A DNA stretch of 64,000 bases from Zygnema cylindricum. Taxonomy: Eukaryota > Streptophyta > Zygnematophyceae > Zygnematales > Zygnemataceae. Both the position numbers and the translations under genes were made by a program. Positions 1 through 10,478 of the stretch are shown piece by piece. The DNA is taken from contig JBBHKE010002598.1 in assembly GCA_037447655.1 (NCBI GenBank), forward strand, positions 62,001 through 126,000. The letters are read 5' to 3'. Each line of letters opens with the position of its first letter. Position 1 is the stretch's first letter. A model generated the notes under the pieces. It saw nothing but the letters and a program-made list of their open reading frames with translations. It had not been told where the DNA came from and did not search any database.

Positions 1-480
1 ACAACCTTCTTCCACGGAGAGTTTGAAGAAGAGATCTTTCCTTCTTCCACGGAGAATTCCAAGAAGAGATCTTCATGCGACAACCGGAAGGTTTTGTGCA
101 GGAAGGAGAAGAAAGCAAGGTGTGTCGATTGATAAAGTCACTTTATGGGCTGAAACAGGCTCCTCGCCAGTGGAACAAGAAACTGGATGATTTCTTGACA
201 AATCTAGGATATGTCCGGATCAGTTTGGATCATTCCATTTATCTATTCGAGGATGAGAAATGTATAATTTTCATTGCAATTTATGTTGATGATTTGTTTG
301 TTTTAAGGAAATCAATGGAAAAAATTAATAAACTGAAAAAGGATCTAAAGACTAGATTTGAGATGAAGGATTTGGGAGAAGCAAAATATATTTTGGGATT
401 TCAAATAGAGAGGGATAGAGAGAAGAAAATAATCAGACTAACTCAATGGGAAATATGCTAAAAAATTCCAAATGGATAAG
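1..480 (+). pseudogene. Ty1/copia reverse transcriptase fragment, broken
   Basis: The frame from 75 reads as the palm region of a copia reverse transcriptase. It carries SLYGLKQAPRQWN, the catalytic YVDD box (about residue 70) and the downstream DLGEAKYILG block. The family copies retrotransposon RNA into DNA. Just upstream, a 35-base segment (about 5-39) is repeated almost exactly at 40-74. Because 35 is not a multiple of three, the duplication shifts the frame across the motif that would precede the palm. No RNase H region follows; the frame stops at 461 and plain spacer begins. It resembles the pol of the copia element at 20436-26693, so it is probably a truncated relative. The 5' end lies outside the window. 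Confidence 0.85.
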
Positions 481-518
481 GCAAATAGTTGTACTACTCC
501 AATGGATTTAAAGAAGGG

Positions 519-721
519 AGATGCTTATCGTTATTAGCGTTAAAGATTTATTAGTATTAATGCCAAACTAGAATTAATAATACTAATTTAGTGCAAGGAG
601 ACGTGGCAGATAGTAGTCCACTTCCTTAAATAATGTTGTTTAACTCTATTTTCTGATTTTTGGCCAAAAAAATGGCGACAGAATTAGAGTTATTAACACT
701 AATAACGATGAGCGGTGTAAT
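519..721. mobile_element. Short TIR element (MITE-like)
   Basis: About 200 bases are bounded by inverted repeats of about 21 bases: GCTTATCGTTATTAGCGTTA at the left, and the complement of a close variant at the right, ending in ACGATGAGCGGTGTA. The right end shares the GCGGTGTA terminus and the CGTTATTAG block with the larger elements at 4670, 29621, 32420 and 35597. No coding sequence is seen. Confidence 0.5.
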
Positions 722-1802
722 TTTTAGAACCAAGATCTTGCAATAAATAAATTCCATAGCGTTGTTTGCAAATAGTTTTTATCAAGTCTTATAATCTATC
801 AAGTCTTGTCATTACATATGCCAATTTCAAACTTATCTTGCAATAAGAGAGATGGAACATAATCCCATTGCAAATAGTTTATCAAGTTTTATAATTCATC
901 AAGTCGTATCCTTAAATATTGATCAATTTTCAAAGTTGCAAAAATGGCTCAAGACCATCTGACAATAAACACTAACTTCTGTAGCAGCTTAAGCAGGAAA
1001 GCTTTCTAATTCTATTAAGGCTGTTGCCCATGTAAATCTGCATATTGACTCCCTACCAATAGAAAATCAAATAGCGGCCCTCAATTTACAATTTTGATTC
1101 AACAACTAACTTCCTTCTTTCATTCCTTCCTTCCTAGTCATCACTCTAGGGCCTTTGTCTTACATTTACAAACCTACATTTACAAACCTACACTTTCTGT
1201 AATCTCAACTAGTCTCTATGATCATAAATGGAGAAGGGTATAAACATCTGCAAGACTAAAAAAATGTCATTTCTATACAAATTTCCGATGATTGCCGGGT
1301 TTTTGAAAGGAACTGTTTTCAGAATGTCTATCTATCCAAAATTCAACCATCAACGAATCTTAGCATCATGGTTTATTGGAAAACCAATCTGTACAGATAA
1401 TGTTGTCTGGAAAACTAGCTCAAGGGTCTTCAGAAGACCTGCCCAAAAAAAAGGAAAAAGAAATGTCAGAAGCTCGAAAATTAATAACTCTTTGAGTACC
1501 AACATTTGAGTGTTACGCCAAAAAAAAAAAATGAAATCAGAGCAATCATAAAATAAGCATTCTCCTGGGTCCAAAAAAAAAAATACATGCTAAAAAACAG
1601 AAAAAAAAAAATCCCTCATGTCAGTTCACACCACAAGTTCAGTCGTGGATTTTTTTAACCAGAAACCATATTGTGGAGCTAATAAACACTTGTTCAAGAA
1701 GTGGACAACTCTAAATTACTATTATTTGACAGTAAATGCATTAATATTAAGATGTTCTTACTCCAATACTTATGGAACGGTTTTAGTTCACTGAAATACT
1801 AC
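722..1802. other. Spacer without recognised gene
   Basis: AT-rich sequence with several A-runs of 8-11 bases around 1520-1610. The short open frames here (for example 1228-1509) resemble no family I know and lack convincing splice context. This stretch follows the stop codon of the minus-strand rhodopsin, so its 3' UTR probably lies in the last few hundred bases. Confidence 0.5.
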
Positions 1803-3789
1803 TCACTCTGCCTTTCCCGAGGGAGCAACCGAACTTCCTCCGAGCCGCAAAATCAGAGTCCAGCCAAACACCACTTTGGCAAGGATGTCCAATATGCCAT
1901 AGCAGGCCACTTCAGCGTCCACACTAATTGTGTTTGAACCCTCTCCAAAGGCCCAGACCACAGGGTACAGCAGCCAGACGAAGATCAGCAGCGACGCCAG
2001 GCCGACGTACAATCCACCTAAACCGTAGGATCAACCAAAACAAAATCAGTACATTTAAACGCTTGTACTATGCAATTGTGTCCCATAATAGGAGTATATA
2101 TTATACAGATTCTCCGGATAAAATATGAGCATAGTATGTTGACAACTTGACACTACATATAGCGTTCCGTACTTATTGCGAACCGTACACATTTGTAAAA
2201 GGATACCAGACGAATTTAAAATCTTGGCGGGAGATTTTGTATAAAGATTGAAGCACATGGCCAGAAACGGAAAAGGGGAGACAAAGCGATTGCATTCAAA
2301 AGAACCTAAATACTTTCCCACAAACAGTGAAGGTGTGCTCTGGAAACAGACATGCATTCTATGTTGCCATTCATTCTCACCCATTGCGCTGCTCCTTGCA
2401 TTCACTTGGCGACGAATAGAAAAGGCAAGGTCCCAGAAGATTAACACCATGAACAAACAACCGAATGAATACCATCCCCATCTGCTCCAGCCGACAGCAA
2501 GTGCTCCAAAAAGACCAGTTAAGATCATGAGAACATCATAGAAGATGATACGAGCCGTGTGCTCGAATGTAGGAATGCCCAAGAGAACAAGATCTAAGAG
2601 GAGAAGTGGCGTAGTAAGGAGCCAATCCACATATCGGGCATAATGAAGTTCACGATATGTCGTTCCTTCCACGAGAACCAGTGTGGAACCGCCACCTGTT
2701 GCCTGCACCAGTTTCAAAATTGTAACTTCAGCTTCAGTACCAGTTAAAAAAAATTGCCGCAAACCTCACGAAGAACGAGATATTTTTCAAATCAACTTAA
2801 AGCGACAAGCAGTGGCAAGTAGACATTTATCACATTGACACTTACGCGGAAGGTATGGAACTAATTTTGGCTAGCACTTATGTTTCCATGCCAACGACAA
2901 ACTGACTTATCAAACAACACTAATAAATATCCTGTTTTGGCTGTAGAATTGTGGTCAATAAAAACAACCAAACATTTTTGTTTAAGGAGCTGGGATAAGA
3001 GTAAGAAGCAGCACTAATAGATAAAATTTGACAAGATGAAATGACGTTTAAAACTGCGAGGTAAAAACTATGAAGAATATAATCTAGCAATTTTGACTCC
3101 AGTCGAATCTGGCTCAAATTAAAAATACAAAACATCCTGGCACGTTACTTATGGTCATCAGCCTAAAATTTTAAAGCAGTGTGCTTTCTACCACCTAGTA
3201 ACATTTCAAATTTTGAAAACTTGACAGAAGAGATCAGCAACATGAAATAGTAACGAGACTTCAAAGGGAGGAACTAACCATGGTGAAGTAGGAGAGTGTA
3301 GCGATAGCCATAATTGCATATGTCACATCTGATTGCCAGAAAACAGAAAAAGACCAGGAATTATATTAAAAAACATAAACCGTTTCAAGCAATATTGATT
3401 AGAAATGCTGTAAGAAAAATCAACTCTAAAGCTAAAGGTGGCTAAACTTGGAGTCGGAGTGACTTACTCCGTTACAAAAAACCACATTACTACCTAGCAT
3501 TCACAGAAAGGACTATTTTCTTACATGAAAGCATTTCACAGCATGTTTCAATTATTTTGGTTTATTATTCTAAGTGCATTTTCATACCAATCTTTCCACT
3601 TTCCACTTTAGCTGTATTTCTTCACAAGACCTTTGCCAAAAACTTACAGTAATGAAGCCGCTGATCAAGAGGACTTGAATTTGGACGACGATAGGAAAGA
3701 AAAGCCATTCCTAATGCAGAGGCAAGGAATATTCCAAATACAGTGTAGAGAATAGCATAGCCGCCTTTGTCCAAATATTCAAAAGCCAT
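1803..3789 (-). CDS. Microbial-type (type I) rhodopsin, proton-pump motif, complete 4-exon gene
   Basis: Seven-helix retinal protein of 242 aa. Exons in transcription order are 3789-3648, 3328-3279, 2702-2381 and 2017-1803. All junctions are GT..AG and the phases match (1, 0, 1). The ATG at 3789 is chosen because upstream in-frame codons include no other ATG and helix A follows at once. Helix C reads RYVDWLLTTPLLLLD, giving R87, D90, T94 and D101, equivalent to R82, D85, T89 and D96 of bacteriorhodopsin. Helix G reads GILDILAKVVFG with counterion D215 and Schiff-base lysine K219. E197 (in FGEGSN) and E207 match the positions of the proton-release glutamates. By family knowledge, D-T-D proteins of the Leptosphaeria/Acetabularia type are outward light-driven H+ pumps; the pump role here is inferred. 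There is no long C-terminal extension, unlike channelrhodopsins. Confidence 0.95.
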
Positions 3790-4669
3790 TGCTGGAAAGC
3801 ACGTTAAATAAAGCTCTTGCAACTGCTGATCCTCCTGCTACAATATGAAACAGAACTGCTGAACCTCTGCCGTATCAACTGGTCAGTTACTTGAAAGAAA
3901 GATGATTAGAAGATGATTGCAAAAAGTTTCGACTCTCTGGCTGTATCAGCTGTCAGTTACTTGAAAGGATGATTAGAAGTTGATTGCAGAAGGTAATAAT
4001 GTCTGGCAGTATCAGCTGGTCAGTGGCTGGAAATGAGATTGCTGGAACTGGTTAGCTGCAGGATATAAGTGACTCCTGGAAGCCTGCAAGGAAGTTTCTA
4101 CTGGGAGCTGCTGGAGTGATAGACTTTCCAAGCTCATCAGTTGCTTATATAGTTACATAAGTTCTGGTTTTAGAGTGGTGCTAGACCGTACAGCACACAG
4201 ACACGACAAATAATTGTACCAGAAGCAGCTTCATGACAGTACGGACGTGTCTTTTTCGCATTTTGTAGCCAATAAGACACTGCGCCTCCATTATATCGTT
4301 CGTGCGTTTCGTGTTGCGACCCTATACTGCGGTGATGTTCCGTGCGTTCGAAAAAGTGTCGGCGTTCTACACGAATGGCGAGTGTCAAAATGTTTTTCAA
4401 AAAAATTGTTTCGACTCTAGAGAGTATGGTTAGTTGGTTCCATCAGGAGGTCTCTGTAATAGTACGGACAGCAAAACATTTATATTTCAGAGGCCTCGGT
4501 TACGTCGCGTAACGTCTGCAAATAAGTATTTACATACGTGTTCTGATTTAAGTGGTTCCACGTAAGTTGACGATCAAATCTCTAAAATCGTCAAAGATTT
4601 CAAAACCGACCATTTTAGTATGGAAATCCGTACTTGCGTATTGCGTACGTGTACTTCGCAAGTGTTCTG
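3790..4669. promoter_or_regulatory. 5' flank of the rhodopsin gene, with short direct repeats
   Basis: No gene is visible. Immediately upstream of the rhodopsin start, a segment containing the text CTGTATCAGCTGTCAGTTAC, followed by TGAAAG..ATGATTAGAAG..GATTGCA, recurs two to three times between about 3865 and 4030 with small changes. The promoter presumably lies here, but no clear TATA box or other core element could be assigned. Confidence 0.4.
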
Positions 4670-5236
4670 TACACCGCCAATCGCTATTAGCGTAGAGTAC
4701 GCTAGTTCCGTCCCGCTTTTTTTTTTTTAATTCTCCAATAGCGTAGCTTATTCTATTTTTTTCTGTACGCCATTTAGGGTTATTTTCCACGTACCTTACA
4801 AAACGAAAGTACGTCATCTTTTAAATAGTGTGGCGTACGGTCAGATTCAGACCGTACAAAAACGTACCTTTTTAAGCGAAAAAAAAAAACAATTCATTAT
4901 GTTTAGTAGCTGCGGACGCATGAGAATGTGCGGTCTAAAAATGGGATCAAATCGGGCTGTCAAATATGACGTTCGCACATATTCGTCGAACAACCACGTT
5001 TCGACTGTGTGAACGTACGATTTGTGTACGATTTGTCAGATTTTGTACAAATACCTATATTTATGTAAGCATGTTTGCGACCGACATTTAATTTTTTCAA
5101 AGACCCAAATTATAATTATTAAACAATTAGAATGTATGTTTTTTTTCAAAATTTTCAAATTCTTAATTTGCGTAAACCATAGTAATTATTCATGTACGCT
5201 AAAGAAACTTCTACGCTAATAGCGATTGGCGGTGTA
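4670..5236. mobile_element. TIR element, TACACCGCC family, copy 1
   Basis: This 567-base element begins TACACCGCCAATCGCTATTA and ends with the complement of the same sequence, giving inverted repeats of about 25 bases. A second copy of nearly the same length lies at 32420-32980 and shares most of its interior, including the T-run near the left end and the block with CGGACGCATGAGAATGTG. Neither copy encodes a transposase, so both look like non-autonomous DNA transposons. The TA at each end may be the target duplication. Confidence 0.8.
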
Positions 5237-5344
5237 CCGCATCAATGTACCTCAGAGATCTCCTTCACTCAGCTAACTCAGGAAAAAACCGTATTTCTTT
5301 TCGGCAAATATTTTACGGTCACCTTGTCCGAAGGCACGTGACTT

Positions 5345-5650
5345 TTGGGACGTGTGAAAATTTTCATTTTTCATCGACGCACGTGTCTATCGTCCAAGTG
5401 TAGCGATTTGACAGGTTATGTAATGGTGAACTCACCTCCGCGAGGTGGGCTCGCCATTACAAAGGCGGATGGAGCGATTGCTATGCAGATGAAGAACCAA
5501 AATGTAATCGGACGGTCGATATCTTCTCCCGGATAATTGGAGAATCGTAATCTAATTTTCTGTAATGTTGTTTTCAAGAAACTCACGAATATATAGTACG
5601 GCATGGTACGAGCAATTAAAAAATTCAGTATTAAACAGTTCAAAAGTAGG
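5345..5650. mobile_element. Partial copy of the AGGGTGAA-TIR element with its central dyad
   Basis: This segment shares its interior with the elements at 7072, 18787, 29728 and 36303. It has an imperfect dyad around 5430-5462 centred on CACCTCCGCGAGGTG and the downstream block AATTGGAGAATCGTAATCT..TGTAATGTTGTTTT. The outer inverted repeats are not intact here, so it is a fragment. Confidence 0.5.
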
Positions 5651-5659
5651 CGTTTTTAT

Positions 5660-6545
5660 TAGTGTTGTGTATCGGTAAGGATTTGTCGATAATCGATATG
5701 GGCCTTTTTTCGGGGACACGGTAATCGATTTATTGGTACGATATATCCCTATCGGTTTTATCGCCGATAAGATGCCGATAATATCGGCTACTTATCAGCG
5801 ATAATGCCGATCACGATAACTATAGGCGATAACAGTACGAGTCGTACGGATAAATGTACGGCATGTACACTCAACTGTACGTCTTATTCCCCCGACGCGC
5901 CCTACTCACAACCCCTGAGGTACCTACCAATTAGATCATTTGTACAAGCCGAAAGTACAGTTGCTGGCATAAGATGTGTACGCCTTTAGTACGGCTCTAG
6001 TTAAAACGATGTACCTTTCACATCCGACGCCGTGGCTTTATCCCTTTATTTTGTGAGATCCACTTGAAACCTGCCACGTGTCAATCCGTCGGCTTTTTTG
6101 GCAAAAGCCGCCAAAAAAGCCATTCCGAGATGTAAGCGCTCAGGCTGACCGTCCGCTCGTATTTTCTCATTAAATGTCGTCCATTCGATTCCGGCGGCGC
6201 GCATAATGTTATTTTGCATCCGTTGTACTTTGTGTCCGTCGTCTTTTTACCGTTCCATGATAATCAGTTTATCGGTACAATTCCGTACGTTCCCGTAAAA
6301 TTTGTGTTCAGTTAACCGCCCAAAAAGTACTACAAAGTGCAACGTATTTTTTCGTCAAATTCCGTACATTTCCCGTAAAAAACCGTACATTTCTCGTAAA
6401 TTTACTGTTCAGTTTACCAGACAGAAAGCACTCCAGACAAAAAGTACAGAAAGTACAAATATATCGGGACCGCTGATCGTTCGATAACCGATAACCATCG
6501 GTATCGGTGTTATCGCGATAATTTTTTTCCCGATACACAACACTA
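5660..6545. mobile_element. TIR element, TAGTGTTGTGTATCGG family, copy 1
   Basis: This 886-base element starts TAGTGTTGTGTATCGGTAA and ends with the complement CCGATACACAACACTA. The sub-terminal arms are rich in short ATCGAT/TATCGG dyads. The interior has a hairpin at about 6089-6121 (GGCTTTTTTGGC, short loop, GCCAAAAAAGCC). The copy at 59957-60854 is the same element in reverse orientation. More diverged relatives lie at 30566-31442 and 34776-35598. No transposase is encoded. Confidence 0.8.
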
Positions 6546-6957
6546 GTTTTTATGTTAGGCCTTTGGTAGGCGCACTAAACTTGGCACAAAACTCACGTAG
6601 AATAAGGCATACTGTATGTGTGTGCATTTGTGCACGCTCTTGTACGAACGTACGAATCTGACGTAGGATCATAGTACACCGCACGTCGCCGGACAAAATT
6701 TTTCAGCGAACTGTTACGGTGTAGGATGAGTTGTGTTATGGGCTTTTCATGTGATCGTCTTAGATCGCTACTTTGATCAATGACCGTCCGATCGTCCGAA
6801 TCTGACGGTTTAAATAAAAAATACCACAGAACTCACAGAAAAAAAAATTGTCCGAATGTTTTTCAAAATTTAGACATGACGTTTAGTTCTCTATCGATCG
6901 ATGTGCAACTCAACCCTATTACTATTTTTCTTCATTTTGCGACCAATACAATATGGG

Positions 6958-7029
6958 TCTTAAGGTCATATTGTATGTTTTGCATACAACAAGCATATTG
7001 TATGGGCCTACTTTCACCTACTTTTGAAC
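6958..7029 (+). repeat. About 70-base dispersed repeat, copy 1
   Basis: A block containing CATATTGTATGTTTTGCATA and TATGGGCCTACTTTCACC recurs with few changes at 17400-17470, in the same orientation. The core TTGTATG..CATACAA can form a hairpin. In this copy it lies just outside the TIR element that begins at 7072. Confidence 0.6.
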
Positions 7030-7071
7030 GATGGTATTAAACCTCACTTTTCGTCTGATGTAACCACACCG

Positions 7072-7813
7072 TCAGGGTGAAGTTCCATCATACGTTTTTG
7101 TAATTGTACGGCAAACTCTACAGACCGGGTCGATTGAGTCGAAGTTCCACCATGTAGAGTCTGTAAGCCACGTGTTCTAAATTGATTGGCGGCCACGCAA
7201 GCTACGATCCGATATTGAATATCTTTCAGATTTTTAGCACCGACAAACTTAACTTCAAATCTTGACTTGCGTACCATGTACCTGCGTACGAAGTAATCAT
7301 ACGACATAACTTTTATACTTTTTGCAGACGCTAGTCTGTAAGCCAGCTCATTTTTTAGGAATTTGATTTTCGAACATAACGAAAGTCCTTTGAGAGAAAT
7401 AGTGTGACGAAAAAAAGTTACCGAAAATAGCGTGACGAGGGAATGTTACGAAATTTCGTTTTTATTTTTAGTTGTATTTTGGAAACCTCGTGTCATGTGC
7501 AAATCTTAAGATTTTTCGTTGGTTTTCCATCTTGACACGTAGCTTAATTGTCCACCGTGTCACATTTTTTTTTTATGTATTTGCCAACCCACCTCCTCGA
7601 GGTGGGTTGAGTGTAACAGAGAAAATTGAAGTGAACTCTTCCCAGATGAACATCCGACGACCAGTATTACCTCCAAGACCTTTGGAGAATATTGGCAAGA
7701 TTCTTTGTAATGTTGTTTTTCGTATAAAAACAAAATAAGCGGTATGATTTGGTACGGAGAGTCGCGGATTTCTGTAAAAAAGCCACTTTTCGCTTGATGG
7801 AACTTCACCCTCA
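7072..7813. mobile_element. TIR element, TCAGGGTGAAGTTCCATCA family, copy 1
   Basis: This element of about 742 bases is bounded by TCAGGGTGAAGTTCCATCA at the left and its near-perfect complement TGATGGAACTTCACCCTCA at the right. Near 7587 the interior carries the dyad CAACCCACCTCCTCGAGG.. with its complementary arm. It also has a block near 7684 (GGAGAATATTGGCAAGATTC) shared with the relatives at 18787, 29728 and 36303. No transposase frame is present, so it is a non-autonomous element. Confidence 0.75.
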
Positions 7814-8264
7814 GTCGAGGTTTCGTGAAAGTAAAGATTTCAAGACGAGATCTTTCTCCATGTTCCTCGTACAGTCGCACAGTCATACAGTTGTACAGCT
7901 GTACAGTCGTACAACATTGTGAGTATTCGTAAGTACGGTTGCTCAAAAAGCTGGTTTAGGATTGTACGCTCTTTGTACAGCGCGTATCGCATGAAAATTG
8001 ATACCGATGTTTTTGAGGCATCTCGATGTCGAGCCTGAAATTACCATTATTGCTCGTCGCGATGCAATCGCGACTTTTTTATTTAATCAATACAATAATC
8101 AACAAGATAATTCATAATTTCATATATAATAAACTAAAATTAAGAACAATAAAATATAGTTTGAAAAATTAATAATCGTGATATTACATTATCATCATTT
8201 GCTACTTTTTTTTTTTTTTCAATTTGAACAGGCCGCTTTACTTTTTTTTGCTTCAGCATGTTCC

Positions 8265-9508
8265 CATTTACATGACGTGACGTGTCATGACGTAAAAGTT
8301 TAATCTTCAGAATTGCACGGAACAGTGTCTATTTCTACGCGACGGGGTAATATTCACGACGTGACGTGACATGTCATGATGTGAAATACTTTGCTTCAGC
8401 AGCACACGGAACAGCGTCGATTTCTACGCGACGGGGTAATATTCACGACGTGACGTGACATGTCATGATGTGAAATACTTTGCTTCAGCAGCACACGGAA
8501 CAGCGTCGATTTCTACGCGACGGGGTAATATTCATGACGTGACGTGACATGTCATGATGTGAAATACTTTGCTTCAGCAGCACACGGAACAGCGTCGATT
8601 TCTACGCGACGGGGTAATATTCACGACGTGACGTGACATGTCATGATGTGAAATACTTTGCTTCAGCAACACACGGAACAGCGTCGATTTCTACGCGACG
8701 GGGTAATATTCATGACGTGACGTGACATGTCATGATGTGAAATACTTTGCTTCAGCAGCACACGGAACAGCGTCGATTTCTACGCGACGGGGTAATATTC
8801 ACGACGTGACGTGACATGTCATGATGTGAAATACTTTGCTTCAGCAGCACACGGAACAGCGTCGATTTCTACGCGACGGGGTAATATTCATGACGTGACG
8901 TGACATGTCATGATGTGAAATACTTTGCTTCAGCAACACACGGAACAGCGTCGATTTCTACGCGACGGGGTAATATTCACGACGTGACGTGACATGTCAT
9001 GATGTGAAATACTTTGCTTCAGCAGCACACGGAACAGCGTCGATTTCTACGCGACGGGGTAATATTCACGACGTGACGTGACATGTCATGATGTGAAATA
9101 CTTTGCTTCAGCAGCACACGGAACAGCGTCGATTTCTACGCGACGGGGTAATATTCATGACGTGACGTGACATGTCATGATGTGAAATACTTTGCTTCAG
9201 CAACACACGGAACAGCGTCGATTTCTACGCGACGGGGTAATATTCACGACGTGACGTGACATGTCATGATGTGAAATACTTTGCTTCAGCAGCACACGGA
9301 ACAGCGTCGATTTCTACGCGACGGGGTAATATTCACGACGTGACGTGACATGTCATGATGTGAAATACTTTGCTTCAGCAGCACACGGAACAGCGTCGAT
9401 TTCTACGCGACGGGGTAATATTCATGACGTGACGTGACATGTCATGATGTGAAATACTTTGCTTCAGCAACACACGGAACTGCGTCGATTTCTACGCGAC
9501 TGCATGAA
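8265..9508. repeat. 89-bp tandem satellite, about 14 units, with a three-unit higher-order period
   Basis: The unit boundary CTTCAGCA recurs at 8394, 8483, 8572, 8661 and so on to 9462, exactly 89 bases apart. A diverged first unit starts at 8305 and the array ends inside the unit at 9462. Two diagnostic sites vary: CAGCAGC or CAGCAAC, and TTCACGACG or TTCATGACG. From 8928 onward their combination repeats every three units (267 bases). Each unit contains ACGTGACGTGACATGTCATG, with TGACG motifs and the 10-base palindrome TGACATGTCA. Confidence 0.95.
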
Positions 9509-9575
9509 TTTTAGGGTGTCACGTCGTGGACGGAAACGGAACCAGAATTTTCGATTTTTCTTGCAGAGACTTTCT

Positions 9576-9839
9576 GATCTTGTAACCCTAATCCAAGCTC
9601 TTGACTAAAACTTCCAACCCTAACCCTAACTGTAACCCTAATCCTCATTCTAACCCTAAGCCTAAACCCATTATGAGCCCTAATCAGAAAAACTAATTCT
9701 TAATCCAAGCCTTATCCAGTAATCCTTCCTTTATATTTATTCTAACCTTAGCCCTGAATCTGAAATCTTAACCCTAACCCTAACTCTGATTTCAACTCTA
9801 TTCCTAATCCTACCCTAACGCCTTCCTAGCCCTAATTTC
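9576..9839. repeat. Degenerate CCCTAA (telomere-like) tract
   Basis: This stretch is full of CCCTAA, CCCTAAC and one-base variants, interrupted by unrelated bases, and reads as a decayed interstitial array of the TTAGGG type. It lies between the 89-bp satellite and the start codon of the USP gene. Confidence 0.75.
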
Positions 9840-9847
9840 TGACGTCA
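9840..9847. promoter_or_regulatory. CRE-type palindrome TGACGTCA
   Basis: A perfect TGACGTCA lies 22 bases before the ATG of the USP gene. bZIP factors are known to bind this site. The satellite just upstream also carries repeated TGACG motifs. A regulatory role here is inferred. Confidence 0.4.
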
Positions 9848-9869
9848 GCTAGATTCGGCGGAACGGAAG

Positions 9870-10446
9870 ATGAAGACGGTTTTAGTGGCAGTCGACGGCT
9901 CCAAATATTCAAAAGAGGTCAGATATGTGACACGTGGCACCCTTACATTGCGTGTTGCACTGGCTTGCAAGTGTCAACTTGCACCATATGTGACACGTGT
10001 CTTCTAACCTTACGAGTTGGGAGTGACATTTGTCACGCTCTACTGCAAGGATTATAGTTCAATTATATTAGTAAAAAATAAATGAAAAACTATTATTTGT
10101 AAGTCTCCCTTTTTTTTTTTTTCTTTTTGTTTATGTACAATAAATATATCAAAAAGTACACATAGAACAGTAAAAACAAGAAATGATGGCGTCAGCCCTA
10201 TTTTTCCGAAGGGATGGATGGCAGGCATTCTTGTTTGCTCTGAGTCTTTTGGACTCTGATGACGTCATCATGGCCCTCCATGTATGTGACGATTTTCCAG
10301 GTTGCTGATGGCCCTTAACCCTTTCTTTGTTATATTTAGGAAAAAAAAACGGAAAAGGAATTAACAAGTTACGTCATTTTTGTTTCGTTTTGGTTTTTTT
10401 TCGCTTGTTCCCTTCCTCGCTCGTCCTCTCTCCAGCTTCCCCCCCA

Positions 10447-10478
<32 letters not shown>

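Noticed and set aside
2381-2405. Alternative donor at 2405 after RRQ in the rhodopsin gene.
   Set aside because: It would leave the next exon out of phase. The GTGAGA donor at 2380 gives the right phase and a helix E-F loop of normal length.
8265-9508. Possible CRISPR array, because of regularly spaced identical units.
   Set aside because: The whole 89-bp unit is repeated with no unique spacers; it is a eukaryotic satellite.
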